Source: Rhinopithecus roxellana
Taxonomy: Eukaryota > Chordata > Mammalia > Primates > Cercopithecidae
Length of the DNA: 64,000 nt
Direction of reading: 5' to 3'
Assembly (NCBI RefSeq): GCF_007565055.1
Contig: NC_044558.1
Span: forward strand, 128,785,235-128,849,234
Position numbers and translations under genes: made by a program. Each line of letters starts with the position of its first letter. Position 1 is the first letter of the stretch. Below, one piece after another: positions 35,611 to 47,210 of this stretch. The notes under the pieces are model-generated. The model saw only the letters and a program-made list of their open reading frames with translations. It searched no databases and was not told where the DNA came from.

Positions 35611-36880
35611 TACATTCAAAACTGAAATGAGGGAACTAACTATACTTTGAAGTTGAGGGAATATCGTATAAGAAATGCATTCAGTTTTCTAGATGGTATA
35701 AGTTTAATATTTATAAAACAAACATGGTATATCATGGGGTTAAATGTGATTTTTCTGGTTAATTCAACTCCAAAAGCTTAAAACAATATGATAGGCACCA
35801 AATTGCCCAATGCCTTTAACACAAGGTACTAGACCACATAGGCAACACATGCTAAAAGATTGTAGAATTAGTTCTGCCAGCATTAGTCCATCACATTCAC
35901 TCCCTGCTCCAACATGCTCACGAAGCATATGGGGAAGGGAAAGGGAAAGTGTTTCACCCCACCACCACCAATTCCCTGTCCGCAGCACAAGTGAGCAGGA
36001 TGTTAAGGGAACCATTTAGAGAGCTTTACAGGTAGCCCCTGGAGTCTGAGTGATGCAGAAATTGATACCTCATTCCACTGAAGAGAAGGAGGTGTGGCTA
36101 GCTAGACATTCTGACAGCAGAGGAGAAGAGAGGTGCTCTGTCCGTTTGGTGTGCACTTTCAGGGTCTAGTGGGGACAAAGGATGAGTGAGTTTTCCAGAA
36201 GCCGATTGCGGACCCTGTGTCATCTTAAAAGGGACTGAATCTGGACAAGGAATGGCCCAGAAACTGTAGGTGAGAAATCCCCAGTGATATTGAGATTCTG
36301 ATGTGCCCATAAAAAACCCCAGCAGAGAAAGAATCAACATTTGGAATCAGCCACACCAAGAAAAGAGCAATGCTAGATTATAACTAATGTTTGTGCGGGC
36401 AAATGTTTAACGACTGGCTGTCTCAAAAAACTGCATGTATAAATATATGCGTGTGTATGTATGTATACATAGGTTTATTATAAATTTTATTGAAAGATGC
36501 ATAGCAAATATTTTACACATAATAATATACAATACTCTTTATGCAAATTCCATAGAGTCAACTGATTCTCACAGAATCCTTTCATTGATTTTTGCTGAAT
36601 CCTTGTATTACCCAAACTAGAACAGCAATTGATGAGTGTAGTTTGAATGTTGCTTGACTTTTCTATTTACATTAACTAGTAAGATGGAAGTGAAACAAAG
36701 GAACTATAGGTTGCAATTCCACTTGTTTGTCTGATATTAGTGAGTTCTTTGCTAAATTGAATAGCAGCTCTCTGACAAAAGAAGCCCCTGTCACAATATA
36801 CAGGAGGATCTTGACCCTGGACAATGAATCTAGAAGTCTTTAGAAGGACTTCAAGGCAGTTTCATACTGCACCAACTTTC
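35611..36880. other. Intergenic DNA, no gene seen
   Basis: No convincing exon. 36040-36350 is GC-richer and could be an old LTR; unassigned. Confidence 0.4.
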
Positions 36881-36884
36881 TATT

Positions 36885-37340
36885 TCATTCAGCACATTTT
36901 TGTTGAATATATACTACCTACTAAACATTGGAGATACAAAGGGAGACAAAATAATCCCTGAGATTAAGTAAGGAGTTTATGGTGGTGGTGGGGTCGGGCA
37001 GTAAGAATTTACAATAAAGTGGGATAAGTCTAAATTTAGAGGATGACAAGGTGCTATAGGAACACACAGAGAGGACACCTAGTTGTCTTAAGGATGTTAG
37101 ATAAAGTATCTTAGAGGAAGCAATGGCTTGATGAAACCAAAGGTCGATGAGTTAGCTAGGGAAAAGTAGTTGGGAAAAAGGTATGTGCAAAGGCTCAGAA
37201 AGAAATTGGCATATCCTGGGATCTGGAAGTGTAGTGTGGCCCGAATGGACCACAGTGTGAGGGAGATAATGTGAAAATAAGGTGAAGCAAGATTGGATCT
37301 AAATGGGCTTAAGGAATGTATTTCCTCCTCCTAGAAATGA
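36885..37340 (-). repeat. LINE2 fragment
   Basis: Antisense L2 3' region: 'CATTCAGCACATTTTTGTTG', 'TGTGCAAAGGCTCAGAAAGA', 'AGCAAGATTGGATCT'. Confidence 0.7.
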
Positions 37341-38018
37341 ATGCTTTGTTTGGCTGCTATACTAGTAACAGGAATTAGACACGTTTATTAAACCGCTTAT
37401 CATTTAACTTGGTAAATCAAAGAACAATGATTTTTATGGGTATCAGTAAATATCTGTAATTAGATACGTGGTAGGCTTTCCTGTTCATATATAATGGTTA
37501 TTCTCAGTGTTTAAAGAATTAAAGGGACACTGGTAATTACCAGTTTTAGAGTGAGCCATTTGAGAGATAATACCTTACCATCACAATAGTACCTTACCAT
37601 TACCAATAGTAAAATAATATGAATAGTGAATAATATAGTAAAAACAGTTAGAAATAATTTAGCAATTTCTTAAAAACAATTGACCACCACGAAAAAAATT
37701 CACAATAAAACGGAGACTGGGAATGTTTCGTTCAACTTTCAAACATGCTGCTATTGATTGGAAATGTAAGAAATGTTCATTTGTTTTGACAAAATGGAAA
37801 GCAACTGTACATTATTACTGGAAACTTTAGCTGAGGTCAACGTTGTAAATGTAAAGGATAATTTCTTAGAGAACAATTCAGTAGTGTTTTGCCTTGTCAT
37901 GAAGAATTTTTGTGCTTCCACAAACAAAAACCTTGGATTGTTAGGTGAACGGTGGCAATGAAGTGGTTTTCAGAAGACTGTTTCTTCATCTACAAAAATG
38001 ACAGGAGTGGCGCTGTCA
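37341..38018. other. Sequence upstream of the PYROXD1 promoter
   Basis: AT-rich, with a short local tandem (TACCTTACCAT) near 37570-37605. No gene is recognised. Confidence 0.5.
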
Positions 38019-38069
38019 TTCTGCCAATAAGACATTCTGCCAATAAGTGGGGCTCCTTCTGCCAATAAG
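38019..38069 (+). promoter_or_regulatory. Three CCAAT-containing 13-bp direct repeats upstream of PYROXD1
   Basis: The 13-mer TTCTGCCAATAAG occurs three times exactly, at 38019-38031, 38035-38047 and 38057-38069, with start spacings of 16 and 22 bp. Each copy holds a forward CCAAT core (NF-Y-type). They lie about 450-500 bp before the PYROXD1 ATG. A role in PYROXD1 transcription is inference from position; it may simply be a short local tandem expansion. Confidence 0.45.
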
Positions 38070-38289
38070 AGAGAGCATGAGATCTGCGCCTCTAATTTCT
38101 CTCAGAAACAAATAATGAGAACTTCATACCAATTCATCTATTATAGGAAAGCTTTGTCCCGTGAGAATACTGGTCTATCTTTAGATATGTAATTTATCAA
38201 ACTTCTTTGGGCAACCCATCCTCTTTACTTTTTTATTTTTTGGTCTTCTCTTTGTCAGATTTTTATGGAATAACTACATTCAGGTGTAG

Positions 38290-38650
38290 TAACAGTAACG
38301 CAAAGCTCTGAAAACCACGAGACAATTCGTTGCTTCCGAAACGCAGCGGGCAGCAGGCACTCGAGAAGACTAAATTGAGCTCCCGAGCACCCGTAGGTCG
38401 GATTCCGTGGATCAAGCACCGGAAGTGACCGCTTCTTGGCTGCTTCCTCTCCTGGAGTCCAAAGTCCCGGTGCTCCGCCGCGATATTCACTAAACAACTG
38501 GGAGTCAGGCAGCATGGAGGCAGCGCGCCCTCCCTCGACTGCAGGGAAGTTCGTGGTGGTCGGCGGCGGCATCGCGGGCGTCACTTGTGCGGAGCAGGTA
38601 GGGCGGTGCTCAGGTGGTTCCGCCTCTTTACCCCAAAGGCGGTAGCGCTG
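38290..38650 (+). promoter_or_regulatory. PYROXD1: PYROXD1 CpG-rich promoter and 5' UTR region
   Basis: The sequence changes abruptly from AT-rich intergenic DNA to a GC- and CpG-rich block that spans the first coding exon, as in a housekeeping-type promoter. No TATA box is seen close to the start codon. An ETS/GABP-type site, ACCGGAAGTGAC, sits at 38418-38429, about 85 bp before the ATG, a position typical of TATA-less promoters. The transcription start cannot be placed from sequence alone. Whether the promoter also fires on the minus strand is unknown; no minus-strand gene is recognised nearby. Confidence 0.8.
38514..38597 (+). CDS. PYROXD1: PYROXD1 coding exon 1 (residues 1-28)
   Basis: The exon starts at an ATG with a good Kozak context (A at -3, G at +4) and encodes 28 residues beginning MEAARPPSTAGKF. 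The FAD-binding Rossmann strand VVVGGGIAG ends at residue 22 with GxGxxG at 17-19-22, followed by the helix VTCAEQ. The start is well fixed: the upstream frame meets a TAG at 38394-38396 with no in-frame ATG between. The donor is CAG|GTAGGG at 38598, phase 0. Confidence 0.97.
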
Positions 38651-38910
38651 AAGGCTTTCCTCCCACCCCCTCCCTTTTTCTTCTTCCGGGTTCCTCTTTT
38701 GCTGGATCCTTTTCGCACTTACTGCTCCCAGATTTTAGAAACTGCTTGGTGGTCCTCATACGGCCTCACTAGCTTTCTCTCAGGCGCAGGGAGGAGTGGG
38801 AGGCAAATTATTGCCGAGAAACCAAAGCTGGCAGATCCGTACTCAGATCCTTGTAATGTCAGAGCAGACATGAGGACTTCGTATTTAGACAAAAAATTCA
38901 GCCCTCGTTC

Positions 38911-39216
38911 TTTTTTTTTTTCTTTTTATTTGAGACGGAGTCTCACTCTGTCGCCCGACCTGGAGTGCAGTGGTGCGATCTTGGCTTAATGCAATCTTTG
39001 CCTCCCGGGTTCAAGCGATTCTTCTCTTATGTCAGCCTCGCAAGTAGCTGGGATTACAGGCGCCCGCCACCACGCCCGGCTAATGTTTGTATTTTTAGTA
39101 GAGAAGGGTTTTCACCATGTTGGCCAGGCTGCTCTCGAACTCCTGGGCTCAAGCAGTCTGCCTGCTTCCGCCTGCCAAAGTGCTGGGATTACAGGCCTGA
39201 GCCACAGCGCCGGGCC
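38911..39216 (-). mobile_element. AluS-like element in PYROXD1 intron 1
   Basis: A reverse Alu starting about 310 bp after exon 1, at the edge of the CpG-rich block. Confidence 0.92.
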
Positions 39217-39589
39217 CTCAGCCCCCTTTGTTAATTGTCATAGGTGACTGAGTTTAGTTTCCAGATAGTTGCCGAGTCTTTAGTGCACCTTAACTAATTA
39301 ATAAAGAATCCCATACGTAAGTTTTCTATACTTCGAACTCCCAAGATAGAAGATACTTTATTTCTAGTAATGTTTTGTAAAACAATCAGGAAGGGATTAT
39401 GTGCATGTAGGGCCTGCTTTCCTGTTGATACTGAATAGCCAGACCGTATATATTCATATACATGTGTGTATTCCAAAAAGTTCTAGGTTATTTTGTTGAT
39501 ATAAACATGAGCAATCGCTGAAGTCATAAGAAATAGTGCAAGAAACTGAAGTGTTTTCATTATTGGATGCGTATTTTTCATTTTTTCAC

Positions 39590-40246
39590 TAAGTAAGCAT
39601 ATATGATGCAGGCACCGTATTTAAGGGCTGAGTGTTCAACTATAAACAGCATGGTATACCATACTAGGGACCCACAGCCTAGTGGAAGAGGCAATGTTGT
39701 ATGTCTATGCAAGAGATATCAACGGTTATCTTAGGAGTGCCTGTGGAGTAGGTAGGGAGTGAATTAGGGAAGAGGAAATTTTTTTAATCGAAGGAGGTAT
39801 TTTTAAAATCTCATTTTGAGAGAATGAGTGAAAGTTCAAGTATTCAAGAAAAAAAATGCCATCTCCAGTGGAAAAGGATGGATCATCAGCGAGCAGTAAA
39901 GCTTAAAGCATAGATCATAAGGAATCTTATAAATCATGCTAAGAACTTAAGAAGAATTTACAAGTAGTCAAATGTTTTTGAGCAGTGGAGTAACTTGATG
40001 ATGTGAAAAGGTTTGAAAGATGATTAGTTACAATGTATTTGTGGCAGAGGCAGCTGGTTTATACGTGAAACTGGAGAGTCAATTTCAAGGTGATTTGAGT
40101 AGTATAAAGAAGTTTTGAGGACCTCATCTAGCAATGGAAACAAGGAGATAAATTACAGAATATACAAAGGAAAGAAAGATGGAGAGAGTAATAATATTGC
40201 CAAATATAGAAAGTTCAAATAGAATGAGACTAAGAAGAATCCCATG
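39590..40246 (-). repeat. LINE2 fragment in intron 1
   Basis: Antisense L2 phrases: 'GATGCAGGCACCGTATTTAA', 'GAGCAGTGGAGTAACTTGAT'. Diverged. Confidence 0.65.
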
Positions 40247-40388
40247 GGTGCTGGGCACCATAGCTCACACTTGTAATTTCAGAACTTTGGGAGGCCAAGT
40301 TGAGAGGATTGCATGAGGCCAGGAGTTCGAAGCCAGGCCGGGCAACATGGCAAGATCCCATCTCCATTAAAAAAAAGAAAAGAAATAA
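40247..40388 (+). mobile_element. Alu left-arm monomer (FLAM-like)
   Basis: Only one Alu arm is present (about 125 bp plus an A-rich tail with GAAAAGAAA), so it is a free left monomer or a truncated Alu. Confidence 0.75.
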
Positions 40389-40867
40389 TCCCTTGGATTT
40401 TAAGGATTCATAGATACCTCAAACATGCTGTTTTAGTGATATAGTAGGAATAGAAGCCACATTATTGAGGGTGGTGGTGTGGAGGAACCAGACTTTGAGA
40501 TAAGAAAATGCTTTCAGGTACAGAGTGAAGAAAGAGGTTGTAGCTAAAGGAAAATAATGAAACATTAACAAGTTATACCTCTAAATTTTGTTGAAGCTAT
40601 TGTTAAAATGGCTTTATCATCCCACAATATGTACTGAGTGGAAGAGGCAGAATAGGAGTGCCAAAGCACTTGGGGAAAGTCAGACCAATATTCTAAGTGT
40701 TTAATATTGAGGGTTTGCTTTGATTTCGTCCCATTGAAGACAAATGAAATATTATTTTAAGATAAATATAAGTTGGTTTAACTATTAGGAAAATAGTTTA
40801 TTCTCATCCTCTGCATTATAACTCTAAATTGGTATACAAAATAGTTGAAGTAAATAACGGATACTTC

Positions 40868-41177
40868 TTTTTTTCTTTTTTTTTTTTTTTTTGAGACGGA
40901 GAGTCTTACTGTGTCGCCCAGGCTGGAGTGCAGTGGCGCGATCTCGGCTCACTGCAAGCTCCGCCTCCCGGGTTTACGCCATTCTCCTGCCTCAGCCTCC
41001 CCAGTAGCTGGGACTACAGGCGTCTGCCACCACGCCCAGCTAATTTTTTGTATTTTTTTAGTAGAGACGGAGTTTCACTGTGTTAGCCAGGATGGTCTCG
41101 ATCTCCTGACCTCGTGATCCGCCCGCCTTGGCCTCCCAAAGTGCTGGGATTACAGGCGTGAGCCACCGTGCCCGGCC
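40868..41177 (-). mobile_element. AluY-like element in intron 1
   Basis: A full reverse Alu ending 'GCCCGGCC', with imperfect flanks ATAACGGATACTTCTTT/ATAAAGTATACTTCTTT, 284 bp before exon 2. Confidence 0.92.
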
Positions 41178-41461
41178 ATAAAGTATACTTCTTTATATCA
41201 CTTTTCTTGTTCAGCAGTTCTTTGTTAGTGTTTGCTGTAAATGTATTATTTTATCAGTATCAGAGTTTACCATTATTCACCATTGCCCCATAGATAAGAA
41301 CATGACGGGGGATAATGGAGACCTTTAGATGAGGAGCAGTGGGTTTTTAATTTTCTAGATTAATTACATTATTAAAGTTGCATCATCCTCAACCCCAAAC
41401 CATATATGCCAGTACTTAAAGTAATTTGTCCTAATTTTTTTTCTCTCTTTTTAAAAATAAG

Positions 41462-41542
41462 TTGGCTACTCACTTTCCATCAGAAGATATTCTCTTGGTA
41501 ACAGCTTCTCCTGTTATTAAAGCAGTTACGAATTTCAAGCAG
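41462..41542 (+). CDS. PYROXD1: PYROXD1 coding exon 2 (residues 29-55)
   Basis: After a long pyrimidine tract and an AG at 41460-41461, 81 nt encode LATHFPSEDILLVTASPVIK and on to the final KQ. This continues the first Rossmann fold: the second beta strand (ILLVTAS) that normally ends near the adenosine ribose of FAD. The donor is CAG|GTAAGA at 41543, phase 0. The intron before it is 2864 nt and holds two full Alus and a left-arm Alu monomer. Confidence 0.97.
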
Positions 41543-42122
41543 GTAAGAACCTTTGTATAACTTCTTAATATTAATTTGAAAAAATTGCAATTTAACTTGC
41601 ATAGCGTTAGGGTAACTATTTTTTTCTTTCTTAAAAATGGACAAGTACAATTATATGCTGTACAACATGATGTTTTGATATATGTATACATTGTGAAATG
41701 GCTAAGTCAAGCTATTTAAAAATCTTTCCAATTTTGATGCCTTCTATTTCTTTCTCTTACCTAATTTAATTGCTCTAGCTAGGACTTTAGTACTGTGTTG
41801 AATAGAAGTGTTGAGAATGGACATCCTTGTGTTGTTCTTGATCTTGGAAAAGCTTTCAGCTTTTCACCATTCAATATAGTATTAACTATAGGCTTGTATA
41901 TGACCATTTTTATGTTGAGGCACATTCCTTCTATACCTAGTTGTTGGGCTTTTATTATGAAAAGATGTTTAATTTTGTTGAATTTTTTTTTCTGTATCTG
42001 TAGAGATGGTCATGATTTTTGTCCTTTGTTCTGTTAATGTGGTATATCACATTTACTGATTTGCATATTTTGAGCCATGTTTGCATCCCTGAATAAATCC
42101 CCCTTGATTATGGTGAATTGAT

Positions 42123-42460
42123 GACTTGTGTTTTATTGTTGTTGTTGTTTTGTTTTTTGTTTTTGTTTTTGTTTCTTTTTTGAGACGGAGTCTTGCTCTG
42201 TTGCCCAAGCTGGAGTCCAGTGGCGCCATCTTGGCTCATTGCAAGCTCTGCCTCCCGGGTTTACAACACTCTCCTGCTTCAGCCTCCTGAGCAGCTGGGA
42301 CTACAGGCGACTACCACGACGCCCGGCTACTTTTTTGTATTTTTTAGCAGAGATGGGGTTTCACCATATTAGCCAGGATGGTCTCGATCTCCTGACCTCA
42401 CGATCCACCCGCCTCAGCCTCCCAAAGTGCTGGGATTACAAGTGTGAGCCACCACACCTG
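42123..42460 (-). mobile_element. AluY/S in the intron 2 L1
   Basis: A reverse Alu with a tail rich in TTG/TTTTTG, flanked by exact GTGAATTGAT (42113-42122, 42461-42470). Confidence 0.94.
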
Positions 42461-43653
42461 GTGAATTGATTACTTTTAATATGCTGTTGAAATCAGTATG
42501 TTAGTATTTTGTTGAAGATTTTTGCATCTATGTGCATCAGGGATATTGACCTATAATTTTTTTTCTTGTAGTATCCTTACCTGGCTTTTGTATTGGGTAA
42601 TGCTAGCCTCATAAAATGAGTTTGGAAATTTTCCCTCCTCTTCAGTTTTTTGGAAGAGTTTCAGAAAGCTTGGTATTAGTTCTTTAAATTTTTGACAGAG
42701 TTCAGCAGTGAAGTCATCAGGTCCTGGGTTTTTCTTTGATGGAAGACTTTTTATTGCTAATTTAATCCCCTTACTTATTACTGATCTGTTCAGATTTTCT
42801 GTTTCTTTGTGGTTTAATCTTGGTAGGCTGTATATAGGTATGTATCCACTTCTAGGTTGTCCAATTTGTTGGAGTGTAATTATTCCTAATAGTCTCTTAT
42901 GATCCTTTGTATTTCCGTTGTATCAGTTGTAAAGTGTCCTCTTTCATTTCTGATTTTATTTACTTGAGTCTTGTCTCTTTTTCAGTCTAGCTAAAGGTTT
43001 CTCCATTTTTTTGTATTTTCAAAATAACATCTTTTTGTTTTGTTGATCTTTTCTATTGTTTTTCTAGTCTCTACTTCATTTGTTTCTGCTCTGCTCTTTG
43101 TTTCCTTCCTTTCCCTAATTTTGAGCTTAGTTTGTTCTTGGTTTTCTAGTTCCTTGAGATGTAACCTTAAGTTGTTTACTTGGTATCTTTCTTTTTTGAT
43201 GTAAGTGATTATTGCTATAAACTTTGCTCTTAGAACTGCTTTTGCTGAATCTTGTAAGTTTTGGTATGTTGTGTCTCCATTTTCATTAGTCTCAAGGTAT
43301 TTTTAATTAAAAAAATTCTTTCTTGACCCACTGGTTCTTTAGGAGAGTGTTGTTTCATTTCTAAATATTTGTGAATTTTCTGAAATTTCTCCGGTTATTA
43401 ATTTCTGGTTTTATATCATTGTGCTAGGGAAAAGGTGCTTGATATGATTTCATCCTTGTATTTCTTAAGACTTGTTTTGTGACCTATTGTGATTTATCGA
43501 ACGTTCCATGTGCACTTGAAGAGGATGTGTACTCTGCTGCTAAGTGAAATATTCTGTATGTGTCTGTTAAATCTGTTAGTTCACATCCAGTGTTTTATTT
43601 CCAATAATCTTTTCATTGTTGAAAGTGGGGTACTGAAATCCCCTACTCTTTTA

Positions 43654-43946
43654 TTTTTTGAGACAGAGTCTCACTCTGTCACCAAGGCTGGAGTGCAGTG
43701 GTGCGATCTTGGCTTACTGCAACCTCCATCTCCCAGATTCAGGTGATTCTGCTGCCTCAGTCTCCCGAGTTGCTGGGACTACAGGTGTGTGCCACCATGC
43801 CTAGCTAATTTTTTTTTGTATTTTTGGTAGAGATGGGATTTCACCATGTTGGCCAAGCTAGTCTTGAACTCCTGACCTCAAGTGATCCGCATGCCTTGGC
43901 CTCCGAAAGTGCTGGGATTACAGGTGTGAGCCACCGTGCCCAGCCA
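43654..43946 (-). mobile_element. AluS-like in the intron 2 L1
   Basis: A reverse Alu with flanks CCCCTACTCTTTTA/CCCCTATTCTTTTT. Confidence 0.92.
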
Positions 43947-44617
43947 CCCCTATTCTTTTTATACTGCAATCTGTGTCTCTCTTCAGATCAGTTAATATTT
44001 GCTTTATTATTTAGGTGCTCGGATGTTAGGTGCATATATATTTACAGTTGTTATATCTTCATAATGAATTGTTCTCTTTACCATTTTGTAATGACCTTTT
44101 TTGTTTCATTTTACAGTTTTTTACAAATGGCTATTTTATCTGATACAGTTACATCCACTCTCTTGTTTTCTCTTTGCGTGAAATATCTTTTTCCCTCCTT
44201 TCCCTTTTCCTGTGTGTCCTTACAGGTGAAGTAAATTTCTTGTAGGTAACATGTAGTTAGACCTTGTTTGTTTATTCATTCAACCACTGTTTCTTTCACT
44301 TGAGAATTAGTCCATTGATATTCAAGGTAATTGTTGATAGGTAAAGACTTACTGCTGCCTTTTTTTGTTAATTATTTTCTAGTTGTTTTGCAAATCTGTA
44401 TTCCTTTTTTCTCTCTTCCTGTCTTCCTTCTAATTAAATTATTGGTATCCTACTTGAATACCTAATTACTAATTGGTATCCTTTCCGTTCAGTTTGAAGA
44501 GCTCCCTTTAGCATTTCTCTAGTGGTAGCTTCGATTCCTTAATCTTTTTGTATTTAGTGTATGTTTTTGCTTTGTGGTTATCATAAGGCTTATGTAAAAC
44601 AATTATAACGGATTTTT

Positions 44618-44916
44618 TTTTTTTTTTTTTGAGACGGAGTCTTGCTCTGTCGCCAGGGCTGGAGTGCAGTGGCCGGATCTCAGCTCACTGCAAGCTCAGC
44701 CTCCTGGGTTCACGTGATTCTCCTGCCTCAGCCTCCCGAGTAGCTGGGACTACAGGCGCCTGCCACCTCTCCTGGCTAGTTTTTTTTTTTGTATTTTTTA
44801 GTAGAGACGGGGTTTCACCGTGTTAGTCAGGATGGTCTCGATCTCCTGACCTCGTGATCCGCCCGTCTTGGCCTCCCAAAGTGCTAGAATTACAGGCTTG
44901 AGCTACCGCGCCTGGC
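44618..44916 (-). mobile_element. AluY (Old World monkey YRa-like) in the intron 2 L1
   Basis: A reverse Alu with 'GTGGCCGGATCTCAGC' and 'GGCTTGAGCTACCGCG'; flanks TATAACGGATTTTT/TATAATGGATATTT. Confidence 0.92.
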
Positions 44917-45426
44917 TATAATGGATATTTTAAGCTGAAAACTACATAACTATGACCACATAAAGTAACTCTACACTTTTACTCTACTCCTCTGCCACAT
45001 TTTATGTTTTTGATACCACAATTTACCTCATATTATATATCCCTTAAATTATTGAAGCTATTGTTATATTTATTAGTTTTGTCTTTATTTAATAGTTTTG
45101 TGTAAGCCAAACATGTAAGTGGCTTACACACCACCATTACAATTTTAGAGTATTCTCAGTTTGACTGTGTAGTTACTTTTACCAGTTAATTTTTATATTT
45201 TCACATGTTTTCATGTTACTAACTGGTGTCCTTTTCTTTCAGTTTGAAAAACTCCCTGTAGCATTTCTTGTAAGACAAGTCTGGTGGTGAAGAACCCCCT
45301 CAGCTTTTATTTGTCTGTGAAAGTCCTTATCTCACTTTCATTTCTGAAGGACAGCTTTGCCAAGTATTATATTTTTAGTTGGCAGTTTTGTTTTTTGTTC
45401 CTTCAGCACTTTGAATCTATGATTTA

Positions 45427-45820
45427 TGTTAGGCCTTTCTTGCATTGCCATAAAGAAATACCTGAGGCTGGGTGATTTATAAAGAATAGAGGTTTAATTG
45501 GCTCATAGTGCTACATGCTGTATAGGAAGCATGGTGCCAGGAATGTGCTCAGCTTCTGATAAAGCCTCAGGAAGTTTACAATCATGGTGGAAGGCGAAGA
45601 GAGTAGATGTATCCCATGGTGAGAGCAGGAGCAAAGGAGAGAGTGTGAGGGGAGGTGCCACACATGTATAAACAACCAGGTCTCGCAAAAACTCATCATC
45701 GCAAGGACAGCATCAAGCCGTGAGGAATCTGCTCCCATGATTTAGCCATCTCCCACCTCCAACAGTGGGGATTACATTTCAACATGAGATTTGGCAGGGA
45801 CAGACGTCCAAATCGTGTTA
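45427..45820 (-). mobile_element. MaLR LTR in the intron 2 L1
   Basis: A reverse MST/MLT1-type LTR with 'AAATACCTGAGGCTGGG', 'TACAATCATGGTGGAAGGCG' and 'GGGGATTACATTTCAACATG'. The L1 sequence resumes after it. Confidence 0.85.
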
Positions 45821-46510
45821 TTTTTTCATTTTGTCCTGGCCTGTAAGGTTTCTCCTGAGAAATCTGCTGTTAGCCTTTTGGAGACTCCCTTATTGTGATT
45901 TGCTTTTCTCTTTCTGCTGTAATGGCCCTCTCCTTGTTTTTGATTTTTGACAGTTTAATTATAATATGTCTTGGTGTAGCCTTATTTGGGTTGAATCTGA
46001 TTACAGACTTTTGACCTTCTGGTTCCTGGATATTTATATCTTTCTCCAGATTCGGAAAGTTTTTTATTGTTATTTCTTTAAATACACTTTCTACTCCTTT
46101 GTCTCTCTCTTCTCCTTCTATAACTCCTGTAACTCAAAGATTTGCTTCTTTGATGCCATCCTTTAAATTCCATATTTTTACATTCTTTTCATTCTTTTTT
46201 CTTCTTCCCTTTTGACTGTATATTTTCAAATAATCTGTCTTTAGATTCACACATTTTTTCTTCTGTGTGATCAGTTCTCTTATTGACATAGTCTGTTGCA
46301 TTTTTTTTGTTTGTTTCATCCAGTTGCATTTTTCATTGCCAGAATTTCTGCTTTATTTTTGAATAACTTGTCTTTTTAAATTTTTTGTTTTGGTTGCTTA
46401 TTGTTTTCCTGATTTAATTGAATTGTTTGTTTGTAACTTCTTGAAGTTCCTTCAGCTTCTTTAAACAATTATTTTGAATTATTTGTCAGGCAGTGGTTTT
46501 TTTTTTGTCT

Positions 46511-46624
46511 GTGTGCTTTTAGTGGCATGGCTTCTTGGTTTGTCATGTTTCTTTTTGCCATTTCTTTCTGTTCTTTTGGTGGCATGGCTTCTTGGTTTAT
46601 CATGTTTCTTGTTGCCATATGTTG
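46511..46624. repeat. Two tandem copies of a 57-bp unit in the L1
   Basis: 'GTGGCATGGCTTCTTGGTTT' recurs with period 57 (units 46511-46567 and 46568-46624). Confidence 0.85.
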
Positions 46625-47124
46625 ATGTTTGCACATTTGATGACACACTCACTGTTTTCACAAGTATGGGCTAGTTTTGCTGTGGAAAGACCTTCCCCTA
46701 TGGGGAGGGCTGCTTGTTGGATAGGATGTAGCAGTACTGGCATCAGTGAGGGTCTATGCAGCTCTGTCAGCTGAGTTAATTGTTGAAGATTGCAGGGATC
46801 CTCAGCATCCAACTCTGGATGTCTGCAGTGGTAGTGAGGGTTGTTGGGGTTTTCAATGTCAGTGACTGCTAAGAGCCTCCTAATCACAAGGAAGTTGTGG
46901 CTTAGGGGATCCCAATTGGCACTGAGTCTGCCTTCAGGTTCAGTGGCAGCAGCACTGGTGTCTGATAAGTGGTACCTATTGGAACAGTGACAGAGCTGAG
47001 ACCCAAAACACCAGCATACATGGAGGAACAAAAGCTCTGGGATCTGGGACAGTAATGACATTGTTGCCTAGAGGGCAAGTACCCATACTGCTGTATTGGC
47101 AATAGAATGTGCGGTGAGGATGCT

Positions 47125-47210
47125 TGTGAAGCAGCCAGGGAAACCAAGGATGGGAACACAGGTGTGCTGTGAAGCAGCCAGGGAAACCAGGAATGGGAAC
47201 ACAGGTGTGC
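47125..47210. repeat. Two tandem copies of a 43-bp unit in the L1 5' region
   Basis: 'TGTGAAGCAGCCAGGGAAAC' starts both units (47125 and 47168); only about two mismatches over 43 bp. Confidence 0.92.

Noticed and set aside
1..38289. Exons of SLCO1A2 or IAPP expected upstream of PYROXD1 in primates
   Set aside because: Known synteny suggests them nearby, but no coding segment of either was recognised; a noncoding 5' exon of SLCO1A2 could be present and would need transcript alignment.
38436..38645. 69-codon frame covering PYROXD1 exon 1 with an upstream extension
   Set aside because: It begins at TTG, not ATG, and runs past the splice donor into intron 1; the real exon is 38514-38597.
46600..47061. 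153-codon minus-strand frame
   Set aside because: It lies in the 5' region of the broken intron 2 L1, starts at a near-cognate codon region and has no known domain.
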